Source: Pachypanchax playfairii
Taxonomy: Eukaryota; Chordata; Actinopteri; Cyprinodontiformes; Aplocheilidae
Assembly: GCA_006937955.1 (NCBI GenBank)
Contig: SSNP01000010.1
Span: forward strand, 4,786,697 to 4,850,696
Length of the DNA: 64,000 bases
Direction of reading: 5' to 3'
Below are positions 25,446 through 37,624 of the stretch, in pieces (within the stretch, counting starts at the first letter, position 1; each line of letters starts with the position of its first letter). The translations under genes and the position numbers were made by a program. The notes beneath the pieces were generated by a model, which worked only from the letters and a program-made list of their open reading frames with translations, was not told the DNA's origin and searched no databases.

Positions 25446-25639
25446 ATCATCTGTTGTCATGTTTCTGGTTATTTCATACATCTGATTTAACATATACTAA
25501 CACCAGATAAAAAAGATGATATGTTATATTCATATTTTTAATGTTTACAAACTTGAAAATTTGCAAGAATATCAACAGATGGGTTGCAAATCAACTCCAA
25601 AGCACTGACACATCAATGGAAATTGTTCTTCCCCTTCTT

Positions 25640-26010
25640 CCTGCAACTGCTCCTGTTAGGGGTCACTACAGTGGATAATCTGTTTCCATCACTTCCTGGC
25701 TTCTACAGCTTCTAACCTGCTTGTCCCCTTTCACCACATTTATAAATCTTCTGCTTTTCTTCCTGCCTGGCAGCTCAATCTTCTCCCAATATACTCATTG
25801 TCTCCACTCTGTTCTCTGCACTCTCTCAGGAATATACAGTACTCATTCCGAATCCTGTCCATCCTCATCCACTCCAAAGTAAATCTTAGTATCTTTGACT
25901 CAACCGCCTGCAACTGTTTCACCTGTCTTTTCATCAATGGCACTGTCTCCGGGATTGAAGCCCTGAGTAGCACTTTGTAAAGCTTCTGTTTCACTCTCGC
26001 TGCTCCTTTT
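25640..26010 (-). mobile_element. Non-LTR retrotransposon C-terminus, decayed
   Basis: On the minus strand one frame carries KLYKVLLRASIPETVPLMKR, then VESKILRFTLEWMRMDRIRN followed by EY, and after a gap SGDNEYIGRRL with CQAGRKAE. This order (a LRF..G.T.MDRIRNEY helix, then EYIGRRM...LPGRRKRGRPKRR) is the C-terminal tail of a common teleost LINE, often reported next to RTE-type reverse transcriptases. Frameshifts and the missing GRPKRR end show that it is dead. The clade is not assigned. Confidence 0.7.
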
Positions 26011-27540
26011 CAATTTTAAACAACTCCTGGTGGCATTGAAGACACAGAAGGAAATCTGGCAGAGAGTTCTGTGGAACAATTATCTGTATGTCAGACATTT
26101 AAGAAAAAAGGACACCTAGTACATTAAAAATTGATGTGACTGTTACTTACTCATAATCGTGTGTAAAAAGTTGTAAAAGCGGAAGTGTTGTAACTGACAC
26201 AGCATTTGTTTCAGATATAGAAGAAGCTGGGAATATGGAAATAATATAAGAATATGATAAAAACTGTAACATAAAAGATCCCCAGATTTATGCAGCCATA
26301 ACTTTTCCCAGTAATTCATCGAGAGCAGGCTCAACAAAGATGTGCCTCTTGATAAGCTGTGTGCATTATGCTAGGTGTAATAACATGAACAACTTTTTTC
26401 TTGATGCTTCTGATAAATAAATGTGTCCCGTCATATTGTGATGCAACATAATTGTGCTTTGACATAAACAGAGTGAAATAGGCTTCTTTTTTACTAATAA
26501 AAGCCTTAATGTTGTCCGTCAGTAAACGTGTTACAGTTATCTTATCATGTGTTTGTCATCAGAGTTTTGTTCTCACTGCTCACATCCTTCAACCACCCAA
26601 GCAGGATGAGCTGCATGAGGAGCAGCCTTCAGCTGACTGCAGCAGTAAGTTTGTCACAAGGATCATGACATCAGATTTATCAAACCCTAGTGAACATCTA
26701 GAGAAACGGTGCACGGTGGAGCAGCTTTGAAATTCTTCAGTAACAAACGATCAAGCCTTCTTCTCAAGGTCATTCAGAAAACAGGTCTTTTTATGCTCTG
26801 TGCATAAATGTTAATGTGTATGATCAAAGATAAAGTGAGGTCCCTCAATGAGAGACATTAACATATCCTCCCACCGGCTTTACAGTCAGATGTGTTACAG
26901 ACACAAAAAAAAGCTGTGGTATGGATGTTGACAGGCAGGCGAGGGGCTCTTAAGGGCATAATAATAATGAAATAATACATGAGAATTATATTTTAGTGGG
27001 AGTAAGGAGCTTTGTGGGAGTTTCGGGCTGTTCGTTGTGCAGCCCTAGCCTCATCTGCAAAGCTGTGCCTGTTGGGCTTCAGGTCAAGCCTGGGTAAGCG
27101 CCCTGTTACACCTCTCCTCAGGGATGTAAAACAGCCAGCCTCGGCAGCTCACATTGGGCTGACCTTCCACCGCCTCCTGGCTCTGTTGCTCCCTCACTCT
27201 GCATCACTGGTAAGCAGTTAAACAGTGAGTCAGCGAGTCACATTACAAAACGAGCCAGAAAAGCCCTCATGCTCTTAGTGGCTCAAGGGTGGTATTTTAA
27301 ATAGATCTGATCACACAGTTTGTAGCTCTTCACAGTGCTGAATGAATAAATGTTTTACAGATGTGTATATAACGACTACAAAGTGAAAACTGGTAAGGCT
27401 CTTTTTTTCCTTACAAATGTAGTTATTCATTAATTCATTTATGAAATCCTTCATGTGCTCATGTATGTTTAACATGTAGCTTTTATTTCAGTTCAACTTT
27501 AAATTCAAATGGGAAATTAGTCAATTTCTCAGTCATGTTG
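26011..27540. other. Non-coding stretch with two candidate conserved blocks
   Basis: No coding exon is recognised. 26780-26895 is low in simple sequence, with TGTGCATAAATG, a GATCAAAG TCF/LEF-type site (26822-26829) and GACATTAACATATCC. 26990-27250 is GC-richer and open on the + strand (27012-27221), but its translation resembles nothing I know. Both could be regulatory; neither is shown to be. Confidence 0.4.
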
Positions 27541-27716
27541 GATGGTTCTAGCTGTGAATTGGAAGGATCTCCTGTAGCGGTTTGTGTTGCAGCGGATTAG
27601 AGGAACACTCTGCCTGAAGACACTCTGCTACTGGGTTGTGAAGACGACACTCAGAGTAGCCATTATATAGAACTGAATGTTGCAACACACTGAAGGAGCT
27701 AATCTCCCTCAAGAAG
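27541..27716 (-). mobile_element. LINE remnant, 3' part, split by hAT-like MITE
   Basis: Minus-strand frames give FRQSVPLIRCNTNRYRRSFQ, a decayed form of the FS.RLI..RC.T.RYR.SFLPxA.R.YN end of CR1/L2-type LINEs. Reading continues into 28337-28575 once the MITE is removed (KSKLYFL then the block before SVC). Stop codons are frequent. Confidence 0.65.
27709..27716. repeat. 8-bp target-site duplication, left, hAT-like MITE
   Basis: TCAAGAAG, identical to 28337-28344. Confidence 0.88.
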
Positions 27717-28336
27717 CAGTGTTCATTTTGGCAAGAAATTTTAATTTAGTTTTAGTCCTAGTCTTTTGACTAAAATCCTTGTCTATCCTAGTCACAATTT
27801 TAGTCACTAAACTAGTTTTAATTGTAGTCTCATTTTAGTCGACGAAAATATGTGGCAGTTTTAGTCGACTAATATCAATTGTAGATTTAGTCGACTAATA
27901 TCAATTGTAGATTTAGTCGACTAAAATAAGTCTGTTTTCTGAAGTATTAATTTAACAACTGCAATATACAGTAGTATGGACATTTTCTTACCATTCCACA
28001 CTTCATCTGGCGTCTTCCCGGGAGCATCTCAAACAACTACGGAAGCCTCTGCTCACCGCTCAATAAGCCGAGCTCTGATTGGTTCTTTTCACTGTAGCCC
28101 CAGCTGTTAGCTTTTTGACTGATTCCTCTCTGCATCTTTCTTTTCCTCTGATTGGATTTTGTCACTGTCTATTTTCGTGTCATCTTTTATTTGTCAGCGA
28201 AAATCAACATAATTTTAGTCATAATAATCGTCTCAAATAGGGCCGTCTATTTTAGTTTTCGTTTCGTTTTCGTCCGCAAATATATATTCGTGACTAAAAT
28301 TATGACGAAATATTTTAGTCAACAAAATGAACACTG
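27717..28336. mobile_element. hAT-like MITE, 620 bp
   Basis: The ends are CAGTGTTCATTTTG (27717-27730) and its exact complement (28323-28336). The element is flanked by an identical 8-bp duplication, TCAAGAAG (27709-27716 and 28337-28344). CAG-type ends with an 8-bp TSD are the hallmark of hAT transposons. The interior has no transposase frame and is rich in the word TTTTAGTC and its complement, placed on both arms, so the arms can fold back on each other. It interrupts a LINE, so it is younger than that LINE. The identical TSD suggests a moderately young insertion. Confidence 0.88.
27863..27927 (+). repeat. 26-bp tandem duplication inside the MITE
   Basis: Two exact 26-bp copies beginning agtcgactaatatcaattg (27863-27888 and 27889-27914) are followed by a partial third, agtcgacta, at 27915. 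Each holds the palindrome AGTCGACT. This may be a copy-number variant of the family's subterminal repeat. Confidence 0.85.
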
Positions 28337-28344
28337 TCAAGAAG
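28337..28344. repeat. 8-bp target-site duplication, right, hAT-like MITE
   Basis: TCAAGAAG, identical to 27709-27716. Confidence 0.88.
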
Positions 28345-28575
28345 TAAAGTTTGCTCTTTCCTTTTTGAAAACAGCATCACTGTTGTGTCTCCAGTCCAGT
28401 CTGTCGTCCACATCAACACCGAGGGTTTTATACTCCTAAACCATCTCCACTTCTCCCACGATGGAAACGATGTTTGACAAAATCCATAATTATCTCCTCT
28501 GTCTTGTTTACTTGTTCAGATTAGATGATTGGTCCACACCATGCCACAAACCTGTCCACTAGCTTTCTGTCTCTT
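28337..28575 (-). mobile_element. LINE remnant, 5' part, split by hAT-like MITE
   Basis: Minus-strand translation over several frames gives LVDRFVAWCG, VNKTEEIIMDF, LDWRHNSDAVF-like residues and KGKSKLYF. This is the order of a LINE reverse transcriptase after the catalytic core (NKTKE.IVDFR, then YLGV.ID..LDW..N...KK.QSRLYFLRRL). Frames are broken by several stops and indels. A further weak match (28670-28725) may extend the element beyond an unrelated 95-bp interruption. Confidence 0.65.
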
Positions 28576-31500
28576 GTTTTGTCCATGGAGGAGGTGGTTG
28601 GAGAGGTTGGGATTTAACCGCCAACCTTCAGCTTGTAAGGCACCAGCTCTTCCCCTTTTCCATCTCTGATCCATCAGACAACTGAAGAGTCACCTAGATA
28701 TTTCTGAAGATGGCAAGACTTTAAAACTTGTATAATGAAATAAATGTCTCAATCAAAAGGATTTAATACCTGGGGAAAAAAATACATTCAGTGGGGATTT
28801 TCTTTTTTAAATCTGGGCAATATCCCATTTATTTATGCTCCGGGAGCCTGATACTTACCAAAGGACATCTGATCATAGTGGCGTCTATGTTAGTGTTTTC
28901 TAGTTTTTCTAGGGGACAGTCTAGATTTTTGGTCACATATATGAGTGTAATATGGGATGATTAGCAGCAAAAAAAGGCTCTGATAACGTGTGTTGGATAT
29001 TTTTTTTTCATGTGTCACTTTCCTCATTAGATCCTCCACGCTTCAACATACATGTTTATAAGCTTCCAACAGACATACTCACAGACATACATGCTTCAAC
29101 ACACTAACGTGTGTTTTGCAGCTCAGAAAGACTAATTAGACTGTCAGGAAGAAAAGAGGGAGTGCTGGCTAACCTAACACCCCCCCACCCCTCCCCATCC
29201 CTTTGGTGAAGTGACACCAATTAATGCATTACTGAGAGTATGTGCCTCCCCCTTCCCCTTCCTCATTGCCCACACTCCTCCCAGCACCTCGAGGTGACAG
29301 GCCCACTGACACATCACGGCAGTTTGACGCTTTCTCCAGGCTGTTGTGGAAGTAAAAAAAAAAGCAAATAAACAAAACATCACCACAGGAAGACAAGTGA
29401 CAGCAGACTGATGATGTGGGTAAAATATATTACATGTCCCCAACTGCTTTTTGTTCTTTATTTTATTTTTATTATATTTGAGCAGACATTGTAAGATTAG
29501 AAGTGTTGGCACTGGTGACAATGGATGTGTTGGAAATGAGGAGCTTAAACCAATAAGTCAAACCATGACATCCTGTTCTAGTTTTTTTTTTTTTTTTCAT
29601 TTTGTCTCTATCTTTCTGACTGATTCTCACTCAGAACGTCACCTGTCAATCAAACATGATGTGCATTAAGTGGCAGTTTCTCACTTTGAATTTTTTGCTC
29701 ATGACTGTCTAAGTTGTTCTTATTTCCTCCACAACTTCTGACCACAAAAATTAATCTGAACAACTTTACTTTCTGTGTACATATATGAGCAAAACATATA
29801 AAATGCTGGCAGTGACTTGGTTTAGCTTTGATCCTTTTTTTTCTGGTGTTAAAAAACTATTAGATTGCTAGAAAGAAAGTGAGATTAATCAGAAAGTTAT
29901 AGGGACCTAAAAGTTTTTTATGAACACAGATGTTTTTTCTCCACTGGATCACCATGGTAACTTGTGCTGAATCAGGTGCTCGGAGCGTTTTCATTTTCAA
30001 GTTAAATCATCTGTAAAACAACACCACCCTTTTTCCAATCCTCTTCCTGATTATACACAGTAAGACTGAAACAATATTTGAATAGTTTCCAGAAGATATA
30101 TTGAATTTATGTTGAACTCGAATGTTGAAATCAAACGGAAATTGCTCAATTACATAGCATTTGAATTAAATAAAGGTGTTCAGTTGCTCCTTTTTTAGGA
30201 AATATAATTATTAGAATGTTCAGATTTTAGAGTGCAGTCTTCGCTCAATGGTATTTCAGTGTTAAATCTTTTTAATCATGATAAAATGTTTAACCTTCAC
30301 CAAATCTGAGCTATTTTATCCAGATTTTAGCCTCATTTTATTATGGTTATAACCTTGATCCTAATCTGACGCCAAGAAAGTGCTATAATATCCCGAATAG
30401 GCACACAGTTCAATGCCATTGTTACAATATGCATTCGTGTCACACTGCATAAAACCTATCATGTTTATAATTATTTTATTTAGGGCAATAAGAACATCAG
30501 AAGTTTAGAGCTGATAAAGCAGTAATGTAGATGAATAAATGTGCAAATAGTTAGTCTTTATTATTTTGCAATTTAACAGCTATATTTTCTGTTCATCTTC
30601 TAAACTTTTTTTCACTCATATATTCTCACATTTACAGACTCAAAAGAAAAATGGTGGAATTTTCAACATGTTTATAGATATTACAAATCACAATATGGAT
30701 TATAAACAAGCCAGTGCTCTGATTTGCAAGCCACAGTAGGTTTATTAAAACTACACATCTATTCTACAGTTCTACAGCAAGTGAGACATGTTTAACAGTT
30801 TTGGAGAAAATAAAGTATATGTCATCTAAAATACATATTTTTACATTTTTTTTATAATTTTATTTTGTAATGATGAGGGTTTAAAGACACAAATTCTGAC
30901 AGTTATGGGAATAAAGTGTGACTGCCACAAGTGACAACAGCTCCTGCTCAGCTGAAGCAGATACTTGTGATACTTTTGAATGTATTTATTAGACCAGACA
31001 GCAAATGTCTGTGATTTGACACAGAGAATGATCAACAGAGAGAACTGCCTACCCCGTTGTTGACTTCCTCTTATCTCACTCTCTTGACTGTTGCCCTCTG
31101 AGCGGCTCCTCTGCTCAGAGCTCATTTCAAGGCAGGCCATGCAGCGAGCCACAGACCTCATGGCCACACAACCATTAGAACGTCTTTGCCCTATGCTATT
31201 TGTATTTCTGCATACACATGTTTCCGTGTAATTTTCTGCAATTCCAAAGCCCAAACTGCAGAGAAGACTCCCATATATTATTTTGATAACTGCTGTTCTT
31301 GTACTTTACCCTGTTCAGCTGAAGGTCAGCTGTTAAGATGTGGATGGTGAAAAGAGCAAAAGACAAGTGAAAAAAAAACTTCAAGTTGTTAAAAGTTTAA
31401 ATGTGAAGAAAAGAGAAAAGGTGAGACAATATGAAAATAATTGCAAAATGAAAATCACCAATTTTAAGCAAAGCTAAACCAATGTATAACTTTTAACCCT

Positions 31501-33387
31501 TCCTTTAAAATAAACAAACTATCCTGGAATCTCTCCTCCAACAATTAATAAAAACACAAGAAACAATGGAGGCATTTAGACCCAGATAAAAATCAGAGCA
31601 GTTTGACTAGAACAAAAAGAGTAACCCTGCAGCTCTGTGCAGCTTTTACTTTGTATTCACATTGCATTCACACTATGAAAGTAAAAGGAGTATAACTGAA
31701 AATGTCAACCGTGTTACAGTAACACTCATTTCCTTTGTGCATTATTGAGAATAGTTTATTCAGTAATCTGAATAAAAAGAAGGTTTTTTTATCTTTTAAA
31801 ACTTTTTAGCAAAATAAGCTTTCTTTTGCTAATGACCCAGTTTAATTGGTTAACTGTGTTTTTATTTAATTGTGGTGTGAAATTAAAAATCAGTACACAG
31901 GCTTTTGTGTGGTAACTTTATTATTAGAGACACAGACTGCAGCCAGCTGAATAAGATAACTGGATTCGAAATGGATTTGCTTATTTTTTGTGTGGCTCCC
32001 GTGAATCACCAGGGGATATGAAAACAACCCGAATTTACTGAATTTAATACAAACTGTATCTACTGATAGAAATCATTGTGGAATATTTGAGAACCTGTGG
32101 GTTCCTTTTAACATACCAAAAGTAAAATAATATCTGGTGGCAACACAATGCATATCTACAGTATATATAATGTTACAGTGAAAATAAAAATAAGTTCATA
32201 TTTTTACACATTTTATTCCACAGTAAGCATAATTTCATTATTTCCCTCTCAGGTGTCTTTTTCCTCTTTGTAATTTTATTTTTTAGTGTTTGTTGAAATT
32301 GATGCTCAGGATTACAAAATGTTCACGATGTTTGGAACTCTGAAATTTGAATGTAGATAGAAAGAAAACACAAAAAAAACATGCAAGCAGCACAGTTTAT
32401 AAAAAACAGGTGGGAACAATCAGCAGGCAGAAGGTAATCACATGGACCAGCAAAAAAAAAAAAAACACCAGTTGTAAAAAACACAGCAGTGACTAACTGG
32501 GTACAAAGAAAAAATAAGGTTGTTTTCAGACATGCTTTATAGTCCTGATGCACTCATTGGCTGTTCTCAAGGCGTTGCAGAGGGAACACAGCAATTTCCA
32601 CACTGTACTTTCAGCAGTACGTCCTGCATCCTGTGTTTACCTGGACTTATATTGTCACCCCCATCCCGTATTCTGCATCTCCAGCTGTGAGAGAACATGT
32701 TTTTGAGATTATCTTCTCTCTGTGAAGTACATGTGTGAAACTCTGGAAGACCAACTTTTTCAGCTATTCCGATGTACAATCTACAGCAATTACTCAGATG
32801 TCAGGGATGACACACAGGTGTTTAAAATTTGTTTACAACATTTGTGACTTTTATTTTTTAAGATGACCTTTTGTAAAAAAATAAAATAAATAAAATTAAG
32901 AAGTCCTTTTTAAGATAATTTTATTATTTTGTTTTGTTTTTTATTTCAAATTATGTGAACAATGCATATTCAAATAAACAAAGAAAAGGCCAAGTTTAGC
33001 CATCCGCCCTGAATAATAGTTGGTGTGTGTGAAAGAGTATATTTTTCAATAACAGAGACACTCAAGTGCATAGGTGTGTGTGTGTGGGGGGGGGTGTATG
33101 GGTTAGACACAATATACTGTAAAGCATGTCTGTTTTTGCAGCACATCAACAAAGGTATGCAGAGTGATTAAAACTATATCATATTTATACATGTAGGAGT
33201 ATTAAAAACAAATGCTTGGAAAACAGAAAAGTATACTAAAAATTCAATGTTATTTGCAACAGTAATTAATTACAGTGAATCCTACAAAAGCAACCTCTGT
33301 TTGTAAAGAGTGGTAGCACTTCACACACTCCAGTAGATTAATACATTTTTACCGCAAAATATCTGAATAAACTTCAGAAGTTAAACA
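28576..33387. other. Non-coding stretch, no gene recognised
   Basis: Mostly AT-rich. Two less simple blocks are worth noting: 29170-29440 (caccaattaatgcattac, then C-rich DNA, open on the minus strand but with no domain) and 30960-31200 (open on the minus strand from 31254; Ser/Arg-rich translation, not recognised). Either might be conserved non-coding DNA. A short (GT)n-G run lies at 33073-33093. Confidence 0.45.
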
Positions 33388-33412
33388 CTTAAAGCAGAAC
33401 TAAGTAAGTTTT
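33388..33412 (+). repeat. Left 25-bp terminal inverted repeat
   Basis: Exact inverted match to 33846-33870. Confidence 0.92.
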
Positions 33413-33845
33413 TTCACCTCAATAAATGTTTTCTAGAGTCCCTGTGGGGGTAAACAAGGACTTGGCGGGGTGATTCGTGGGTCCCTCCCCTCCCTCCGGG
33501 GTCTGTGTCCTGAAAGCAGCACTTGCAACTTTCAGTGGATCGGACCCGACTAATCTCGCGAGAACAAACCTGCTTTACGGCACTCACACTCACGTACATA
33601 AATACAAGCATGAAGCCCTTGCCGTTGTTAGCAACGCCACCCTTAGGAGCGCAAAGATGACAATAATACTCACCTGTCGAGACATTTTCTTGGTTTTGTT
33701 TTTCTTTCTTCTTGCAAAAGCGTTCTCTGCCCGTTGTTGTTGGGGGGGCGGCGGCGGGGTGGAGGGGGTGGGGGTCTGCGGCGGCGGCGGGGGAACGTTA
33801 CGACAGTGAGCTTTCACAGGGGACCAGTAGGGGGAGAGCGAGAGC

Positions 33846-33870
33846 AAAACTTACTTAGTTCTGCTTTAAG
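33846..33870 (-). repeat. Right 25-bp terminal inverted repeat
   Basis: Exact inverted match to 33388-33412. Confidence 0.92.
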
Positions 33871-36800
33871 AAATACTGAGTAGAACTAAAACAAGACAAG
33901 AATAATAGAAAAAAACAGAAATGATCAAACTTTGATAAAAAATATCAAAACATTTCCTAAATTATCAACACTGAGTCATGATCTTCACCTTATGGTTCAT
34001 CTCTACTTGCTCTCACATAATCTCATCAGAACCTTCTTGTTTTCTCCTTTTAGCCTCTGTTTTTTGATTGTTACGAGGACCCTTCATCATTCTGTCACAG
34101 CTGTGTTCTCAGGGCACTACGCTTGCGACCCTTGACCTTCTTAGTATTGGTTTCCTGTAATGATGGTGATCTGCTGCTGGAAGAGAAGTTCATTTTGTTG
34201 TGGGGTTTGCTGGAATTCATCAACTAAAGGTCTACACAGTAAATGAAAATGGATGACTGAAAGAAAGACTCCAGAGAAAGTATATCATATACAACAGAAC
34301 TGTACAGCACTGTACGCTCGACTGAAGCTGATTCAAAAAACAAGGAGGGAAAGATGTTTTCAGCAGAAATGGAAGCTCCTCCTGAATAAGACATCACAGT
34401 ATGTCCAGTGTTGTTTAAATCCTCATTAAAAGGACATGATTTTTAACTGGACATATATTAAATATTGCCATAAACATAGGGACGAGCACATAAACCAGCT
34501 CAGAAAACGAGACCCAGAATAAAATGTCATCAACTGGGTGTTTTTAGAGAATGGATGGAGTTACCTGGATTTTTTTTAAGTATCCCAAACAATCTTTCTA
34601 GAGTGTCTGTTTGAGACAATCAGCCAAATAAAAGGTGAAATCCTATGTTGAATATCTTTTTCAACAAATATTACTCACATTTAACTACTTATCTTTACCG
34701 TCCTCCAGGCATGAGAAAGACGTCACCGCTGCTGATCCAGACAATCCAGAGAGCGATCCCTGTCTCCGATTTGTTAAAACATCCATTAAACTTGTTAAAC
34801 TGCCATTCCTGTGTGTTTTCTCCACACTTGAGCACTACTTATAAACAAATATATTACAAAAAATACATCAACAAACTTGTGGCGTATTTTAATTAAAAGG
34901 ATTGGTTATAAAATGAGATCTGATCTTCTCTAATTCACAATGATGTACATGGATTTTTTAAAGTATTTTTATAACTTTAGATTTCAACTTGTAGCAGCAA
35001 CAACATCAATTTTCAAGCTGTTTTAAGACTTTTGCTTCTGAAGAAAAACTTTAGACCACTAATTCTTTTAACTCTGTTTGATTCAATCAGTGTTCTTGGT
35101 TAACTGTAATTATCTAAATAGTTTCAGTAAGTGGCACTTTTACAGCTCACACTGTGAAATCTTATTTATCTTGGAGAAGGCATTAGTACAGAAGTTTACA
35201 TACTTTTTGATTTAGAGAAGCTATTTCTCAGTGTGTTCTGTAAAAAAAAAACACACAAACAGCTGGCTGTTTGCTATTAAGGAGGATTGTTTGGAATCAG
35301 TGGTTTGGAATATCAGGCCACAGTTTGTGTATCTCATTATTGCAGATTTCTTTCCTAAAACCTAAATTTCACAGTTGTCGCTTTCATATTTAAAACATTT
35401 TAAACACTATATGATTTTTATTTGACTTCTAATAAATTAAACAAACCAACCTGGACACTACCTTACAATAGACACAAAATTCTCTAAAATGAAGTACGAA
35501 TAAATAAATCAGCACACTTTAATTATAAAAGTAATTTTAAAAGGCTCGTATTAAATCAGTTTAACTTGTCACTAATCTCACTTTACTCATATTACATTGT
35601 ACAATGCAGTAGAATAAATATATTTTTGTGTTAAAAGTATTATCGACAAGCAGAAACATGTCGAGTTTATAAGTAAACACATCTTCAGTGGTATACAGGA
35701 GGGGCTATGCGGGAACAAGTCACCAAGGCCTTGTGGAACGTTATCATTATTATGCTACCTTCATAGTCAACTGTCTAAGTTTCAGTGCCTTCACTTGCTC
35801 AAAGAGACCCAAGGGACTGAGTATAAAATATATAGCCTGTGCATGATTTTCATAATTGGCTTTAAGGTGAGACAAGTGTTGGAGTTGTTTGTGCAGACTC
35901 CAAAACAGGCTGTTTGAATTCAGCCATTGTGCTCGCCTTCCATCAGCACAGGCAGTCGCTGATCCACTGCAGCACGATGGTCTGTGCTGACTTGAGTTGA
36001 TTGTTGATAGAACTAGTTTTTTAGCACTCCTGATGTCTCAAGAACATCTTGTTTTTGTTTAAATGTTTGGTATTTGGGTTAAAGGCCTTATGCATTGTGG
36101 CTGATGCAAACATTCCACTGAGGTGGAAGTCTGGGAAGCGACTCCATCAGCGACACATTGCAGGTTTATTATTGTGATAGTAACATTTAATTAAAGAGCT
36201 CATAAAATATATTTATGTTTTTTGTTTCTTCATTTAATGGTGCTTTCTGTTTCAGCACATATTGTTTCCTTAACTGTGTGCTTAATTTGGGAATTTCATG
36301 ATTTTAAGTGACATTAAATATTTTTTTTATCAGTGTTCAGCAAATATTGAGACATTGTGGTTTGTGATAAACTGTCACAGCCCCTTCAAACTCACCTGAG
36401 ATTCCATGTTTTTTCTCTCAACACTTTGAACCTGATGAAGTTCAGATTATAAATTTAGACTATTGCTTGGTATTTAATTACTTCTTTATGATTTTGACTG
36501 TATGTCACAGTGTTTTTTTTTTTGCAACAGAATGAAGTTAGAAACAATCAGTTGTTCAAATTTGCATAAAACAAATATCTCGAATGCCTAAAACCTTTGC
36601 ATACAGTTGTGCACCTAGACTATAAATATACAACATGACGGTCAGTTAGAATAAAAACAACAAAACAAAAGAGCATTTTACAAAAGTGAGTCTCTGAAAT
36701 CCTTCAGTGTTCCATTGGGGCTTGGCAAATGTTTTATAGGCTCAGTGTTTCAACTTTCTTGTTTCTATGCAAACAAGTGTTCACCATTGTGACTTGTGAC

Positions 36801-37624
36801 AGGCTGCATTATTGCTGCCCTTTTCTAACCATTTTATTGTGTACAAATACATTGTGCACAATACCTCTGTTGTTTATAGCCTGATGTGTGGTTTCAGGAG
36901 ATATGATGCAAATAGAAAGGAGAAGTTCTATACTGAAAGTCACAGAACAAAAGTGATCTGGCTCATAAATAAAACGCCATAAAAATACAAAAATACCACT
37001 ACTAATAAATACTTCTGAAATCACAGAGGAAACAGTCACTGCTCTCCAAACAGTATGACAAAAGCCAGAAATACAATACAAAATATTCAGCCTTAATCTA
37101 TAGATTTGATGGGAATATTTTCTTGCCTTTGGATAAAATCAGATGAACGTTGTCTTATATTTCTGACCTTCACTTTCACTGCATCACAAGGTTTTGACAA
37201 CGCCCTCTGCCTCTCCTTAAACTTCTTTGTATGTTCTTCATGCTGGGGGGAGTTGGTAGACAACATCAACCCAGATCCCAAGCTGGTCCCTGCTCTGGTG
37301 ATGCAACACAGTGAAGGGCACACCAGTTGACAGTTGCCCTGGGAGCTTAATTAATTGATGCTTCATTTGATTCAACACAGGAAACCCCACTGGGCTCGGA
37401 CACAGAAAGGATTGACACAATAATAATAACTCATTCTAGTTTACGTGAGAGGTGGTTCTTAGTTGGTATAGCAATTTGTCTGTTTAATTCTGATAACAAA
37501 TACGACTCTGGCATGAAAACAGAGATGCCCTGGTGGTCATCTTCATGAAAACACCTGTACACCACCAAACTGATGGTCACACTTTTTACTGGTACAAACA
37601 AACCTAAGCTAAGTTTGTTTGAGC
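33871..37624. other. Non-coding stretch, no gene recognised
   Basis: AT-rich with no recognised exon. About 35690-35990 is less repetitive (ggctatgcgggaacaagtc to ccactgcagcacgatgg) and is a candidate conserved non-coding element. 36809-37081, 37093-37323 and 37106-37330 are open, but their translations match no family I know and the last two overlap on opposite strands. Confidence 0.45.

Larger units (their letters stand above)
33388..33870. mobile_element. TIR element with G-rich core, unclassified (TTAA-flanked)
   Basis: The ends are perfect 25-bp inverted repeats: cttaaagcagaactaagtaa and on at 33388-33412, and the exact complement at 33846-33870. If the TTAA inside each end is a TSD, the element proper starts AGCAGAAC and ends GTTCTGCT, which would suggest a piggyBac-like TTAA specificity; the symmetric outer C/G makes this uncertain. 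The interior is unlike its surroundings: CpG-rich (33540-33570, tctcgcgaga) and G-rich at 33740-33800 with GGCGGCGGCGGGG and GGAGGGGGTGGGGG. No transposase frame is present. The open frames here are low-complexity Gly- or Pro-rich readings of the G tract. Identical ends suggest a fairly young copy. Confidence 0.8.

Noticed and set aside
25278..25493. Cys/Trp-containing small frames as a secreted peptide gene
   Set aside because: They are translations of the V-SINE head and core on the minus strand.
27863..27927. CRISPR-like repeat-spacer pattern
   Set aside because: Only two and a half adjacent copies without spacers, inside a eukaryotic MITE.
30841..31254. 137-codon open frame on the minus strand
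   Set aside because: Ser/Arg-rich and low in complexity in part; no recognised motif or splice sites. Kept only as a possible conserved non-coding block.
33477..33847. Overlapping Gly-rich and Pro-rich open frames on opposite strands
   Set aside because: They are readings of the G-rich core of the TIR element, not genes.
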